Below are positions 34,457 to 43,464 of a stretch of 64,000 bases of DNA, one piece after another. This DNA comes from Dehalococcoidia bacterium. GTDB taxonomy: Bacteria; Chloroflexota; Dehalococcoidia; Tepidiformales; Tepidiformaceae. The notes under the pieces are model-generated. The model worked only from the letters and a program-made list of their open reading frames with translations, did not search any database and was not told the origin of the DNA. Within the stretch, counting starts at the first letter, position 1; each line of letters opens with the position of its first letter. The DNA is taken from NCBI GenBank assembly GCA_020432045.1, contig JAGQHB010000024.1:1-64000 (forward strand), read 5' to 3'. Both the position numbers and the translations under genes were made by a program.

Positions 34457-35392
34457 ATGCCACGTCCCCACGTCTCATGCATGGTCCGCGGCTGGGACCT
34501 TCGCGCGGGCACAACCGGCGATATGGTTCTCGATTCCGCCCGCTACGCAGAGAACATCGGCCTCGACGGCCTCATCGCCGGCGATCATGTGACCTTCCAC
34601 GGCTTCGGCTACGACGGCCTCATTACACTCACGGCCGTCGCCGCCGTAACGGAACGAATCCAGCTCAAGACTGCCGTCTACCTCCTGCCCCTCCGCCACC
34701 CCGTACCCGTCGCACTCCAGGTTGCCCAGCTCTCCCAGCTCAGCCAGGGGCGCTTCGTGTTCGGTGTGGGTGTCGGCGGCGAAGACCCGCACGAGTTCAC
34801 CAGCTCCGGTGTCGATCCTCGCCATCGCGGAGTCCGTACCAACGAGGCCCTGCAGATCGTCCGTCGCCTCTGGACCGAAGACAACGTCACCTTTCCCGGG
34901 CGCCACTTCGATCTCCACGACGTCACCCTTTATCCCAAACCGTGGGATCACGTGCCGATCTTCATCGGCGGCCGCAGCGATTTCGCCCTACGGCGCGCCG
35001 GCCGCTACGGTGATGGCTACACCGGCATCTGGCAGTCCGTCGACCGCCTCCGCGCGTGCCGCGAACAGATCGATGAAGCTTTAGTCGCCGCGGGGCGCGA
35101 ACCCGGAAGCGTGGAACTTGGCATGCAGTTCTGGCTCGCCGTCGGTGATGACGCCGCCGTTGCCCGCGCCAACCTTGCTGCCGGCATGGAGAGCACCTAC
35201 CAGGTCCCCTTCGATCGTTTCGAGCGTTATTCCCCCTACGGGTCCGTCCGCCAGGTCGCTGAGTTCATCGCACCCTATATCGAAGCCGGCGCCCGCCACA
35301 TCAACCTGCTGCCCATGCAAGATTCGCCCGAGGCCAATATCGAGGCCGCTCGGGCCATCCAGGAATCCCTCAACGACATCACCGGCGAATAG
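34457..35392 (+). CDS. LLM-class flavin-dependent oxidoreductase
   Basis: 311-aa TIM-barrel oxidoreductase of the luciferase-like/F420 superfamily. N-terminal ARYAENIGLDGLIAGDHV, the LQVAQLSQLSQGRFVFGVGVG segment, and PIFIGGRSDFALRRAGRYGDGY are family landmarks. Many such proteins in Chloroflexota and Actinobacteria use F420, but the cofactor cannot be told here. It lies 15 bases upstream of an amidohydrolase and is likely co-transcribed with it. Confidence 0.9.
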   Translation: MPRPHVSCMVRGWDLRAGTTGDMVLDSARYAENIGLDGLIAGDHVTFHGFGYDGLITLTAVAAVTERIQLKTAVYLLPLRHPVPVALQVAQLSQLSQGRFVFGVGVGGEDPHEFTSSGVDPRHRGVRTNEALQIVRRLWTEDNVTFPGRHFDLHDVTLYPKPWDHVPIFIGGRSDFALRRAGRYGDGYTGIWQSVDRLRACREQIDEALVAAGREPGSVELGMQFWLAVGDDAAVARANLAAGMESTYQVPFDRFERYSPYGSVRQVAEFIAPYIEAGARHINLLPMQDSPEANIEAARAIQESLNDITGE

Positions 35393-35407
35393 CCCAGGAG
35401 TACTGCC

Positions 35408-37009
35408 ATGCCCGACGCCACCATCGTTTTCGTCAACGGCCGTGTCCACACGGTCGATTCAGCGAACTCCGTAGCAGAAGCCGTGGCCGTGGCCGGCGAC
35501 CGCATCCTCGCCGTTGGCAGCAACACCTCAATCCGCCCTCTCGCCGGTGCGGGGACGCGCGTCGTCGACCTCGCCGGACGCACGCTCCTCCCCGGGCTAA
35601 TCGATTCTCACTGCCATCTCGTTGGCGTCGGCACGGCCCAGCGCGCAATCGACTGCAAAGCACCCGGAAACGGTTCCATACGCGCTCTCGTCGAAGAGGT
35701 GCGAAGGCGTGCCGCCACTCAGCCCGCGGGTACCTGGATTCGTGGCCGCGGCTACGACCAGACCCGGCTCGCTGAGGGCCGCCACCCCAATCGCTTCGAC
35801 TTCGACGCTGTCTCCCCTGATCACCCGGTCATCTTCACCCGCACCTGCGGCCATATTTCTGCTGCGAACTCGCTTGCACTGAAACTCGCCGGCATCGATG
35901 ACACGACGCCCGACCCTCCCGGTGGCCGCTACGACCGGGAAGGCGGCCGCAATCTTGGCGTCTGCTACGAAAATGCCCAAGGGCCAGTCCAGCGCGTCGC
36001 CCAACTATCCGGCCCCGAGCTACGCGAGGGCATTCTCCTCGGCCAGGAAGCCTATCTGAAGGCCGGAGGCACCAGCGTCCACGATGCCGGTGGTTTCGTC
36101 GGCCCAGCGTTCATTCAGGGACAGGACCTCAACACCGAGGGAAAGCTCAAGATCCGCGTCTACGCGTTTGGCACGGACAGTGCCGGCGGCCGCCCTGGGA
36201 GCGCCCTGGTGGCCTCAGGCGTCCACACTGGCTTCGGCGACGACCGCCTCATGGTCGGCGCCTACAAGGCCATCACCGACGGCTCGACCAGCGGCCCAAC
36301 CGGAGCCACCCGCGACCCCTACGCTTCCAACTCTGACGACAGCGGCATCCTCTACTACGGCCAGCAAGAGCTCGACAGCATGCTCCTCGCCGCCCACCGC
36401 GCCGGCTTCCAGGTCACCATGCACACCGTCGGCGACAGGGCGATCGAAAACGGCCTCAACGGCCTTGCCGCCGCCCAGGCTGCCTTCCCCCGCGAAAACC
36501 TCCGCCACCGCCTCGAACACTGCGCCATCTGCCCGCCAGACCTGCAGCGCCGTGTCCGCCTCCAGGGCATCGTCCCGGCCATGCAACCAGCATTCTTCTG
36601 GGAGTTCGGCGACGGCTACATCGTCAACTACGGCCGCCAGCGCGCCGACTGGATGTTCCCCGTGAAATCTCTGCTCGACGCTGGCGTCATCGTCGCCGGC
36701 AGCTCAGACGCACCCGTCACCGACCATCGCCCCCTCTTCGGCATTGAACAGGCCATGACTCGTGCAACCAGCGGTGGTGATATCTGCGGCCCCGATGAGC
36801 GCGTCGACCTCGACACCGCCATCCGCATGTACACCTACAACGGCGCCTACGCGCAGTTCCAGGAAGACCGTAAAGGCACCATCGAACTCGGCAAGTTCGC
36901 CGACCTCACCATCCTCAGTCAGGACATCGCCCGGATCCCACCAACCGAACTGCGGGACCTCCCCATCGAAATGACCGTCATCAACGGCGAAGTCGTCTAC
37001 GAAGCCTGA
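35408..37009 (+). CDS. YtcJ-like amidohydrolase
   Basis: 533-aa metal-dependent hydrolase of the Amidohydrolase_3 group. The metal-binding HxH is in LPGLIDSHCHL, further ligands are in FQVTMHTVGDRAIENGL and RHRLEHCAICPPD, and the catalytic Asp in AGSSDAPVTDHRPL. The C-terminal beta part GTIELGKFADLTIL returns to the N-terminal sandwich. The substrate is not known. GGAGT precedes the ATG. No signal peptide. Its stop abuts the stop of the convergent gene. Confidence 0.9.
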   Translation: MPDATIVFVNGRVHTVDSANSVAEAVAVAGDRILAVGSNTSIRPLAGAGTRVVDLAGRTLLPGLIDSHCHLVGVGTAQRAIDCKAPGNGSIRALVEEVRRRAATQPAGTWIRGRGYDQTRLAEGRHPNRFDFDAVSPDHPVIFTRTCGHISAANSLALKLAGIDDTTPDPPGGRYDREGGRNLGVCYENAQGPVQRVAQLSGPELREGILLGQEAYLKAGGTSVHDAGGFVGPAFIQGQDLNTEGKLKIRVYAFGTDSAGGRPGSALVASGVHTGFGDDRLMVGAYKAITDGSTSGPTGATRDPYASNSDDSGILYYGQQELDSMLLAAHRAGFQVTMHTVGDRAIENGLNGLAAAQAAFPRENLRHRLEHCAICPPDLQRRVRLQGIVPAMQPAFFWEFGDGYIVNYGRQRADWMFPVKSLLDAGVIVAGSSDAPVTDHRPLFGIEQAMTRATSGGDICGPDERVDLDTAIRMYTYNGAYAQFQEDRKGTIELGKFADLTILSQDIARIPPTELRDLPIEMTVINGEVVYEA

Positions 37010-38749
37010 TCACTCCCCGCCGACGAGCTCCGCCGCAAACGAATCGAGCCCACGTTCGGCAACCACCGTGTAGGTCTGCAGGTCCACCACGACGACCTTC
37101 CGGCAGGCCTCGCCGAGGCACTTCCCTCCGTTCGTCATCGCCCTCTCCAGCGCTGGCCCGTCCGCGAGGAACAGCGCGTACCGTCCGTCGCGAGTGATCA
37201 CCGGCATCTCGAACCTCCCTCCGGGATCGATCACGGTGCTTACCGTCATCGACGTGAGGTCTACAATCGTGATTCCGGAACCATGGAGCGTCAGCCAGCC
37301 ATCGCTCCTCACCGGAGGCCCCTGCCACGTGCCCACCCCGGCGAGCGTTTTCCCATCCTCCGAAACGGCAATAGCTCCGACCTCCGGCACTTCCAGCACC
37401 GTCTCCAGCGTTTCCGCATCGACGATGCGCAAACCGAGCGGGAGGCCCCGCCAGCAGGTGTCAAGGCCAGCGCACTGCTCGGTGGTGGTTCCGCTCAGCG
37501 CCAGGTATCGGCCCCCACCGACAACCTCAATGCCCGGCCGGCTCGATGGTCCGCCCTTTGCTTCGGCAGTGTCCCAGAGCCGGTCCGCAAGCCAGCCTCG
37601 GAGTCTCTTCCACCCGCTCTTTCGCGCTCGTAGCGACTTCTCTCCCACGACTTCTAGCCTTGACGTGTCGATCACAGTGATGGTGGGTGATTCGGCGTGC
37701 ACGACATAAACACGACGCCCATCCGGCGAGATCGCGATCGCCGGCGCATAGAGCCCGTAGAAACCGGCCCCCTGGTCCTCCTCTAACAGCTGTCCCGCGA
37801 GCAGGCCATCCACCATCACGCGCCCAAGTTCCGCGCCCGTGGCAATGTCGATCACGACCAGGAACCCCGGCTTGTCCGTCACATAGCCGTCAGCTGTTTC
37901 GAATCCCGGCACGTAGAGGCGCGTGCCGTCCGGCGACAACACCAGCCTGCTCCCCACGGTGAAGTTGAGCGTCCCTAACACATGGCTCTTGGTGCCATCC
38001 GCCGGGACGAGAGTCACGTCGGTACGGGACCCGTTGGCTCTCAGGGCGATAATCGCCCGCCCATCCGGCATCCATGCATCCACGGTGTCATTTCCGGCGG
38101 GCGTGTCCAATTGCCTCGCCGACCACGCCGCCAGGTCAATCACGTAGGGACCGGCCGCCAGCATCGTTCCGTCCGGCGATAGCAGGCCGCCGGTAAACCC
38201 GGATACCTCGATAGCGTCGAACCCCGCGAGATCCTCTCCCGTCGCCGGGTCGATCGGCCGGACCACCGCTCCGTTTGCATCCGCCTCCCACGCCGCCACG
38301 AATACACTTCCCGGCGCGCCCCCTGCGGGGGAAAGGTAGTCTCTGACCATCGGCGAATTCGCCGGCGTTGGAAGGAACGGTTCCAGGAAACTGACGTCTC
38401 CGCTCCCGGAATCCGCCTCTGAATCTCTCGCAAGCACTCCCAGGGCAAGCATGGCTCCGATGCTGATCCCTACCGCAACCGCCGTGCTCAGCCCCGCGTA
38501 CAACGCCAGCGCGATCACAGGCCGTTCCTGCCGCTGCGCGGGTGCTGACCAGGTCGCCAGCTCGCCGCGATCTCGTGTGTCAGTCTTCGCCAACAAGTTC
38601 GAGACGTGATAGCGCACCGTGTTCACGCTGATGCCAAGCCGCACGGCGATCTCCGCGTTCGCCCGGCCCTGCCGCACTTCGGCCAGTACGCGCTCCTCAG
38701 CCGGCGTCAGCCCCTCGGCCCGCGGACGTCCTCGTCGCTTCCAGGTCAT
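37010..38749 (-). CDS. Membrane-anchored LuxR-type HTH protein with extracytoplasmic beta-propeller
   Basis: 579 aa. Residues about 13-66 are a GerE/LuxR DNA-binding domain (LTPAEERVLAEVRQGRANAEI...VNTVRYHVSNLLAKTDTRDR). A single membrane helix follows at about 77-107. Residues 120-579 repeat a beta-propeller pattern with SPDGTMLAAG, SPDGTRLYVPG, SPDGRRVYVVH and SEDGKTLAGVG blades. The layout resembles one-component membrane regulators of the ToxR/CadC kind, but with a LuxR head and a propeller sensor. TAAAGT lies 7 bases before the ATG. Two cysteine pairs late in the propeller may form disulfides. The ligand is unknown. Confidence 0.85.
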   Translation of the reverse strand: MTWKRRGRPRAEGLTPAEERVLAEVRQGRANAEIAVRLGISVNTVRYHVSNLLAKTDTRDRGELATWSAPAQRQERPVIALALYAGLSTAVAVGISIGAMLALGVLARDSEADSGSGDVSFLEPFLPTPANSPMVRDYLSPAGGAPGSVFVAAWEADANGAVVRPIDPATGEDLAGFDAIEVSGFTGGLLSPDGTMLAAGPYVIDLAAWSARQLDTPAGNDTVDAWMPDGRAIIALRANGSRTDVTLVPADGTKSHVLGTLNFTVGSRLVLSPDGTRLYVPGFETADGYVTDKPGFLVVIDIATGAELGRVMVDGLLAGQLLEEDQGAGFYGLYAPAIAISPDGRRVYVVHAESPTITVIDTSRLEVVGEKSLRARKSGWKRLRGWLADRLWDTAEAKGGPSSRPGIEVVGGGRYLALSGTTTEQCAGLDTCWRGLPLGLRIVDAETLETVLEVPEVGAIAVSEDGKTLAGVGTWQGPPVRSDGWLTLHGSGITIVDLTSMTVSTVIDPGGRFEMPVITRDGRYALFLADGPALERAMTNGGKCLGEACRKVVVVDLQTYTVVAERGLDSFAAELVGGE

Positions 38750-38756
38750 GGGTCAC

Positions 38757-38762
38757 ACTTTA
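38757..38762 (-). promoter_or_regulatory. -10 box of a leaderless promoter for the LuxR/propeller gene
   Basis: TAAAGT on the minus strand, 7 bases before the ATG at 38749. Confidence 0.55.
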
Positions 38763-38842
38763 TCCACCGTCGTCGGCAATTACCCCGTCCACCGCCGCAA
38801 AGTCCGCTCAGCAGCCACGGCCCACGGCTTAACGCTAACCGC

Positions 38843-39268
38843 CTACGCCCCTAATGGCCGCCACTGCACCAGCGTCACCTCGGGCGTCACATCCATAAAC
38901 GCCACCTCCACCGGCAGCCCGATCCGCACGCTGTCCGGGCTGCAGTCGATGATGTTCGCCGTCATGTGCACGCCCTCGTCCAACGCCACGATCGCGATCA
39001 CATACGGCTCGTCGCCGTTCCACTGGGGTGACGTCGCGCGCCTCGCTACCGTGTAGGAATACACCGTCCCGCGTCCGCAGGCATCCACCCACTCCAACGT
39101 GTCGTCCGCCCCGAACGGAGACACCGCCCGCGGGTAGAACACGAACCGTCCTGTCTTCCGCGACCGCTGCAGCACCAGCCGGTGCTCTTTCGCCGCGTCC
39201 CAGTACGGCTTCGATATCGTGTTGGGCTCTGGCAGCGGTTTCCCGTAGGTTTGCGGTTCGTCGCTCAC
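38843..39268 (-). CDS. DUF35 OB-fold protein, partner of the thiolase-like protein
   Basis: 141 aa. N-terminal helix (ISKPYWDAAKEHRLVLQRSRKTGRFVFYPRAVSPFG) is followed by an OB fold (RGTVYSYTVARR...PYVIAIVALDEGVHMTANI). In canonical DUF35 proteins the helix leads into a CxxC zinc ribbon; here those positions are not cysteine, so zinc is unlikely. The start overlaps the stop of the thiolase-like gene by four bases, matching the usual thiolase/DUF35 partnership. Confidence 0.87.
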   Translation of the reverse strand: MSDEPQTYGKPLPEPNTISKPYWDAAKEHRLVLQRSRKTGRFVFYPRAVSPFGADDTLEWVDACGRGTVYSYTVARRATSPQWNGDEPYVIAIVALDEGVHMTANIIDCSPDSVRIGLPVEVAFMDVTPEVTLVQWRPLGA

Positions 39269-40449
39269 TTTCCGCTCCTCGCGAGCAACAGCGAAACCTG
39301 CTCGCTCATGATCCCGCCGTTGCCGTTCACAAAGGCGTACTCACACTTTCGTATCTGCCGCACACCGCTTCGGCCCATGATTTGCCGCGCCGCTTCCGTC
39401 ACGTGTGACATGCCGCCCGCGATCCCTGCCTGTCCGAACGAAAGCTGGCCGCCGTGCGGGTTCAGAGGCCAGTCGCCGTCGAATTGCAGGCTGTGCTCAT
39501 CAACGAACGTCCCGCCCTGCCCCTTCTTCGCGAATCCGGCATCCTCGATCGTCAGCAATACAGTGATCGTGTAGCAGTCGTACAGGCTCGCGAGGTCGAT
39601 GTCCCGCCGCCGCACGCCCGCCATCTTGAACGCATCGTCCGCCGCTGCAGTGATGGCCGAGTGTGTCAGGCTCGGCGCAAACGCGATGCTCCGGTGCGTC
39701 GTGTGTTCTCCCGCGCCAAGCAGCCACGCCACAGGCTTCTTCAGTCGCTTCGCCTTTCGTGCACTCGTCACCACGATCGCTGCCGCGCCCGCCACTGGCA
39801 TCACGATTTCCAGCAGGTGCAGCGGGTCGACCACCATCGGTGAATTCAGGACGTCGTCAACCGTGATCGGCTGCCCGAAGAAGATCGCGTCCGGGTTGTG
39901 ACACGCGTTGTAGCGCTGTGCCACCGCGATCTTCGCCAGCTGCTCCGGCCGCACACCGTATTCGTGCATATAGCGCTGGGCGATCATCGCATAGCCGTAG
40001 TTCGCGCCAATCGCCCCGTAAGGCTCTTCGAACTCCGCTGCCGGCGTCCGGTCTATCCGCCGCCCTGAGAAGCTGCCGCCGCCCGGCCGCGAACTTCGCT
40101 GCTCCCGTCGCGCCGCTGTCGTGCACACAACGGTCTCGCAGAGCCCGGCCGCGATAGCCATCGCCGCCCGCGTCACCATCCCTGCCCCGGTCGCCCCGCC
40201 GAGGTCCACCACCTCGGCGAATTTCGCGTCGATCCCCAGGTACTCCACCAGCGTTGCCGGTGCCATGAAGGGCGCTTCCGCGAAGTTCGCCGTGATCACG
40301 CCATCGACCTCACCCGGTTCCAGGCCCGCGTCGGCGATCGCATCCATCGCCGCCCGCGCCAGCATCCCAAGCGTCGTTTCACCCACCGTGAAACGGCTCG
40401 GCTTGAACTCCGCCACCCCGGCGATCGCGACACTGCCGCGCAGCGACAT
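39265..40449 (-). CDS. SCP-x-type thiolase-like protein without the catalytic cysteine
   Basis: 394 aa thiolase fold (SCP-x/lipid-transfer-protein branch). The segment where the nucleophilic Cys is expected reads VDLGGATGAGMVTRAAM, and the C-terminal GHPxGA position reads GQAGIAGG. Both key residues are therefore replaced. With a DUF35 partner this recalls Ltp2-ChsH2-type aldolases rather than true thiolases; that is inference from family knowledge. The ATG at 40449 has GAGG upstream. Confidence 0.85.
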   Translation of the reverse strand: MSLRGSVAIAGVAEFKPSRFTVGETTLGMLARAAMDAIADAGLEPGEVDGVITANFAEAPFMAPATLVEYLGIDAKFAEVVDLGGATGAGMVTRAAMAIAAGLCETVVCTTAARREQRSSRPGGGSFSGRRIDRTPAAEFEEPYGAIGANYGYAMIAQRYMHEYGVRPEQLAKIAVAQRYNACHNPDAIFFGQPITVDDVLNSPMVVDPLHLLEIVMPVAGAAAIVVTSARKAKRLKKPVAWLLGAGEHTTHRSIAFAPSLTHSAITAAADDAFKMAGVRRRDIDLASLYDCYTITVLLTIEDAGFAKKGQGGTFVDEHSLQFDGDWPLNPHGGQLSFGQAGIAGGMSHVTEAARQIMGRSGVRQIRKCEYAFVNGNGGIMSEQVSLLLARSGK

Positions 40450-40562
40450 CCTCTTACCTCGATCCTGGAATCGGATCCCGCATGGTACGTGGCACAGGCT
40501 TCCGGGGCGACCAGCCCCCCGGCCTTCCACCTTCCGGCCCTTGTCGCGCGCCCCTCCGTTGA

Positions 40563-40568
40563 TACGCT
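40563..40568 (+). promoter_or_regulatory. -10 box of a leaderless promoter for the DUF2157 gene
   Basis: TACGCT, 7 bases before the GTG at 40576. Confidence 0.5.
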
Positions 40569-40575
40569 GTGCTCA

Positions 40576-41544
40576 GTGTCGGAATCCAAACAGCACCTTC
40601 GGGCCTGGCAGAATGCAGGGCTCCTCGACGAGGAGACCGTTAGCCGCATCGTCGCCTTCGAATCCGCCAGCCGCCCGGCGCCGTCGGCCCTCCCCGAAGA
40701 ACGCCCCGGCGTGATCGAAGCGATCCTCTACCTTGGGTTCGTCGTCGCCGGCGCCGGTATCTTCTTCCTCGTCGGCAACAACTGGGAGCAGCTCACCTCC
40801 TGGTCCAGGCTCATGCTCGTCACCACCGCTGCGGTCCTTACACTCGGTGCGGGCGCGGGGATGCACCTGGCGGCCCATCCCGGTGTGCGTCGCGGTGGCC
40901 AGGCGGCCTGGCTTCTCGCCGTGGCCCTCTCGGCGGCGTCCCTGGCCGTCGCCTTCAACGAGTACGGTGGCCACCAGCTCGGTGACGAACGCTGGCAGAT
41001 CGTCGTCGTCGCCACGGCAACGTTCGCACTGGCGATGACGCTCTGGGCGTTCGCTCCGTCATCCCTCCAGGTCCTCGCGATCGCCGGCGCCACCGTCTTC
41101 TTCGCTGAAGCCCTCGGCGCTTGGCCCGATGAGTACTCGCCTCGGCTCGCCGGCCTCACCATCGCCACGACGGGTGCAGCGCTGCTCGTGCTCACGGAAC
41201 TGGGCGTCTTCCGCCCGGTACGCACTGCCCGTGTGGCCGCCGCGGCCCTCTGCGGCATAGGCGCCTTCCACGCCGGTGTCGATAGCTCGCTGCCTTGGGA
41301 GTTCATCGCATTCGTGGCGGGTGGCGCGCTAATCGGGCTCGGCATCTGGCGTGCGTCTTTCACCTACGTCGCTGTCGCTGTCGCTACGCTCCTTGTGGCG
41401 CTCATCACGTTCATGTTCGAACACTTTGGCGGCGAACTCGGTGCGCCCATCGCCCTCATCCTCTCCGGGGGCCTCCTCATCGGATCAGTCCTCGTCCTCG
41501 TCCAGGTCCGCACAATGATTCACCGCCACCGGGTTGCCGTATGA
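40576..41544 (+). CDS. DUF2157-like multi-spanning membrane protein
   Basis: 322 aa from the GTG at 40576. A cytoplasmic N-terminal helix pair (HLRAWQNAGLLDEETVSRIVAFE) precedes about nine to ten membrane segments starting at residue 48. The first membrane block (EAILYLGFVVAGAGIFFLVGNNWEQL) is the DUF2157 signature. Function unknown; the family is often near lipid or envelope genes. It overlaps the TolB-like gene by four bases (ATGA). Confidence 0.82.
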   Translation: MSESKQHLRAWQNAGLLDEETVSRIVAFESASRPAPSALPEERPGVIEAILYLGFVVAGAGIFFLVGNNWEQLTSWSRLMLVTTAAVLTLGAGAGMHLAAHPGVRRGGQAAWLLAVALSAASLAVAFNEYGGHQLGDERWQIVVVATATFALAMTLWAFAPSSLQVLAIAGATVFFAEALGAWPDEYSPRLAGLTIATTGAALLVLTELGVFRPVRTARVAAAALCGIGAFHAGVDSSLPWEFIAFVAGGALIGLGIWRASFTYVAVAVATLLVALITFMFEHFGGELGAPIALILSGGLLIGSVLVLVQVRTMIHRHRVAV

Positions 41545-42239
41545 AGTCGCGTCTCGCTATCGCGGCCACCTTCGCAGGCGTTGCCGTGCTGGTCGCCGTA
41601 GCCCTCGTTGCCTTCCAATTCGGCCGCATCGACCCATCACCTCCATCCCTCCGAAATAAGCCCGCTCCGAGCATCCCGGGCGAGATCCTCTACACCAGTG
41701 GCCAGTCTTGCCTGACCCGTGCCGATGCCTCAGGAGCTAATCGCCACGAGATCTGCTATCCCGCCCTGCTCTACATCGGTCCCTTCACGTGGGTGGATGC
41801 CAACACGATCCGGACCTGGTCGCAGGGCGTTGTTGCCGATATCGACCTCAGGACCGGCGCCCGCACCCCCGTGTCCAAGTCCGGGTCAGGTATCGAGAAA
41901 TTTCCGCTACGCCCTCCAGTCTCATCCGCCGGTGACACTGTGCTCGTCGATCGGGGCGACCTCTATCTGGTGAGCGCCGGGGGGCAGCAGAAGATCGCCA
42001 GCTTCGATATAGGCGATACCTGGCTGGAGCCCATCGTTTGGTCGCCTGACGGCAAGTGGATCCTGGTCCGCTGGCAGCCCCCACGGGGTCGCGAGTCGGA
42101 ACTCTGGATCGTCTCCCGGGATGGCTCGGTAAAGGGCACGCTCGCAACAAACTTCGAAGGAAACTGGGCCGCCTGGCGTATCGATGGCGTCGGCACGACG
42201 CCGACTGTCGACGAAATGTTCGGTGCCGCCGCTCGCTGA
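41541..42239 (+). CDS. Membrane-anchored TolB-like beta-propeller protein
   Basis: 232 aa with an N-terminal membrane anchor (residues 5-25) and a short extracytoplasmic domain of beta strands. The segment WSPDGKWILVRW and GRESELWIVSRDGS are TolB/PD40-type. Too short for a full propeller, about three to four blades. It starts inside the DUF2157 stop (ATGA), so the two proteins are likely to act together in the envelope. Confidence 0.75.
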   Translation: MKSRLAIAATFAGVAVLVAVALVAFQFGRIDPSPPSLRNKPAPSIPGEILYTSGQSCLTRADASGANRHEICYPALLYIGPFTWVDANTIRTWSQGVVADIDLRTGARTPVSKSGSGIEKFPLRPPVSSAGDTVLVDRGDLYLVSAGGQQKIASFDIGDTWLEPIVWSPDGKWILVRWQPPRGRESELWIVSRDGSVKGTLATNFEGNWAAWRIDGVGTTPTVDEMFGAAAR

Positions 42240-42240
42240 G

Positions 42241-43464
42241 CTACCAGCGCTGACCTTGTGGCGCTTCTTTGTCCGCTGTTCCGTGCGTCATGTGCGCCGC
42301 CGAGGCTCCTGCTCGCCACGGCCAGCTCTCTCTGGCCGGCGCGAAGTCCCCTGCGCTTCCACGCAGCGTCGCCCAGGCCACGTCCAGGGCGCGTTTCGTC
42401 CCTTCGACATCGTGCACGCGGAACAGTCGCGCCCCCTGCGCCAATGCCAGCACCGTGGACACGTGCGTCTCCAGGTCGCGCTCGCCCGGCGGCCGCGCAG
42501 CGACGCTCCCGAGGTAGTTCTTCCGTGAATGCGCCAGTAGCAGCGGCAATCCCGGCGATGTGCATTCACCGATCCTGCGCAACACCTGCAGGTCCTCGTC
42601 GTGGCTCTTGCCGAACGCGATCCCCGGGTCCACGACGATCGACGCCCGTGCCAGCCCCGTGTCCTTCAGGTGCGCGACCCGCTCAAACATCCATCCAACA
42701 GTTTCTGTGACCACATCGTCATAGACGGGCGGTGCGTCCGGCCTCCGCTTCGGCACGCTGTAGCTGTAGTTCAGCACGTATCCGGCGCCGGCCCGGGCCG
42801 CCACTTCCGCCGTCTCCATCCCAAGCGTCAACCCGCTGATGTCGTTCACGATGGCCGCGCCGGCCGCCAAAGCTCGTTCCGCTACCAGCGGTTTGTAGGT
42901 GTCCACCGAAACGATGTGGCCGTCTGCGACCAGCGCTCCTACCACTCGTGCCCCACTGGCCGCCTCGTCTTCGGCGTCTCTCACCGGCCGGTCGGCACGG
43001 GCCGTCTCGCCGCCTACGTCAATGATGTCCGCTCCCTGCTCCCGGAGCTGGCCGGCACGAGCGAGCGCGGCCGCCACGTCGCTCCCGACTCCGTCCCCGG
43101 AAAACGAATCCTCCGTCAGGTTCACGATGCCCATGATCACCGGCCGATCTACCCGGAGCTCACCCTGGGCCGTTGACCACGTTGTGCGCGGCTCCAGCGC
43201 GTTCCAAAGAGAGGTCGCCGCGGACGCTCGTCCGGCGTCGAGCGCACCCGCCAGCCGCTTCAGGTCCCGCCGCGTCCCGCGCACTAAAGTCGTCCCGTGA
43301 CCCTGTTCGGCCATCACAGCGACGGCTGCCGCGGCCCGTCCAACGATCCCGTGGGCATCCTCGATATGCACGGTCCAGACCGCATCGTCGCCGTTTGCCC
43401 ATGGCGCTGGACGAATCACTCGTACCGGCGGCAACGGACTCCGCCTCCACGCCGCCCCACTCAT
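42241..43464 (-). CDS. folP: Dihydropteroate synthase with N-terminal extension
   Basis: 407 aa. The DHPS TIM barrel starts near residue 107 (VDRPVIMGIVNLTEDSFSGDG), followed by GADIIDVGGETAR, VSVDTYKPLVA, AIVNDISG, VDPGIAFGKSHDEDL and SRKNYLG. It condenses pABA with a pterin pyrophosphate to make folate. The first 106 residues form an extra domain (VHIEDAHGIVGRAAAAVAVMAEQGHGTTLVRG) not present in the usual 280-aa enzyme. The start overlaps the DinB stop by four bases. Some motif residues differ from the consensus NVTPDSFSDGG. Confidence 0.87.
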   Translation of the reverse strand: MSGAAWRRSPLPPVRVIRPAPWANGDDAVWTVHIEDAHGIVGRAAAAVAVMAEQGHGTTLVRGTRRDLKRLAGALDAGRASAATSLWNALEPRTTWSTAQGELRVDRPVIMGIVNLTEDSFSGDGVGSDVAAALARAGQLREQGADIIDVGGETARADRPVRDAEDEAASGARVVGALVADGHIVSVDTYKPLVAERALAAGAAIVNDISGLTLGMETAEVAARAGAGYVLNYSYSVPKRRPDAPPVYDDVVTETVGWMFERVAHLKDTGLARASIVVDPGIAFGKSHDEDLQVLRRIGECTSPGLPLLLAHSRKNYLGSVAARPPGERDLETHVSTVLALAQGARLFRVHDVEGTKRALDVAWATLRGSAGDFAPARESWPWRAGASAAHMTHGTADKEAPQGQRW

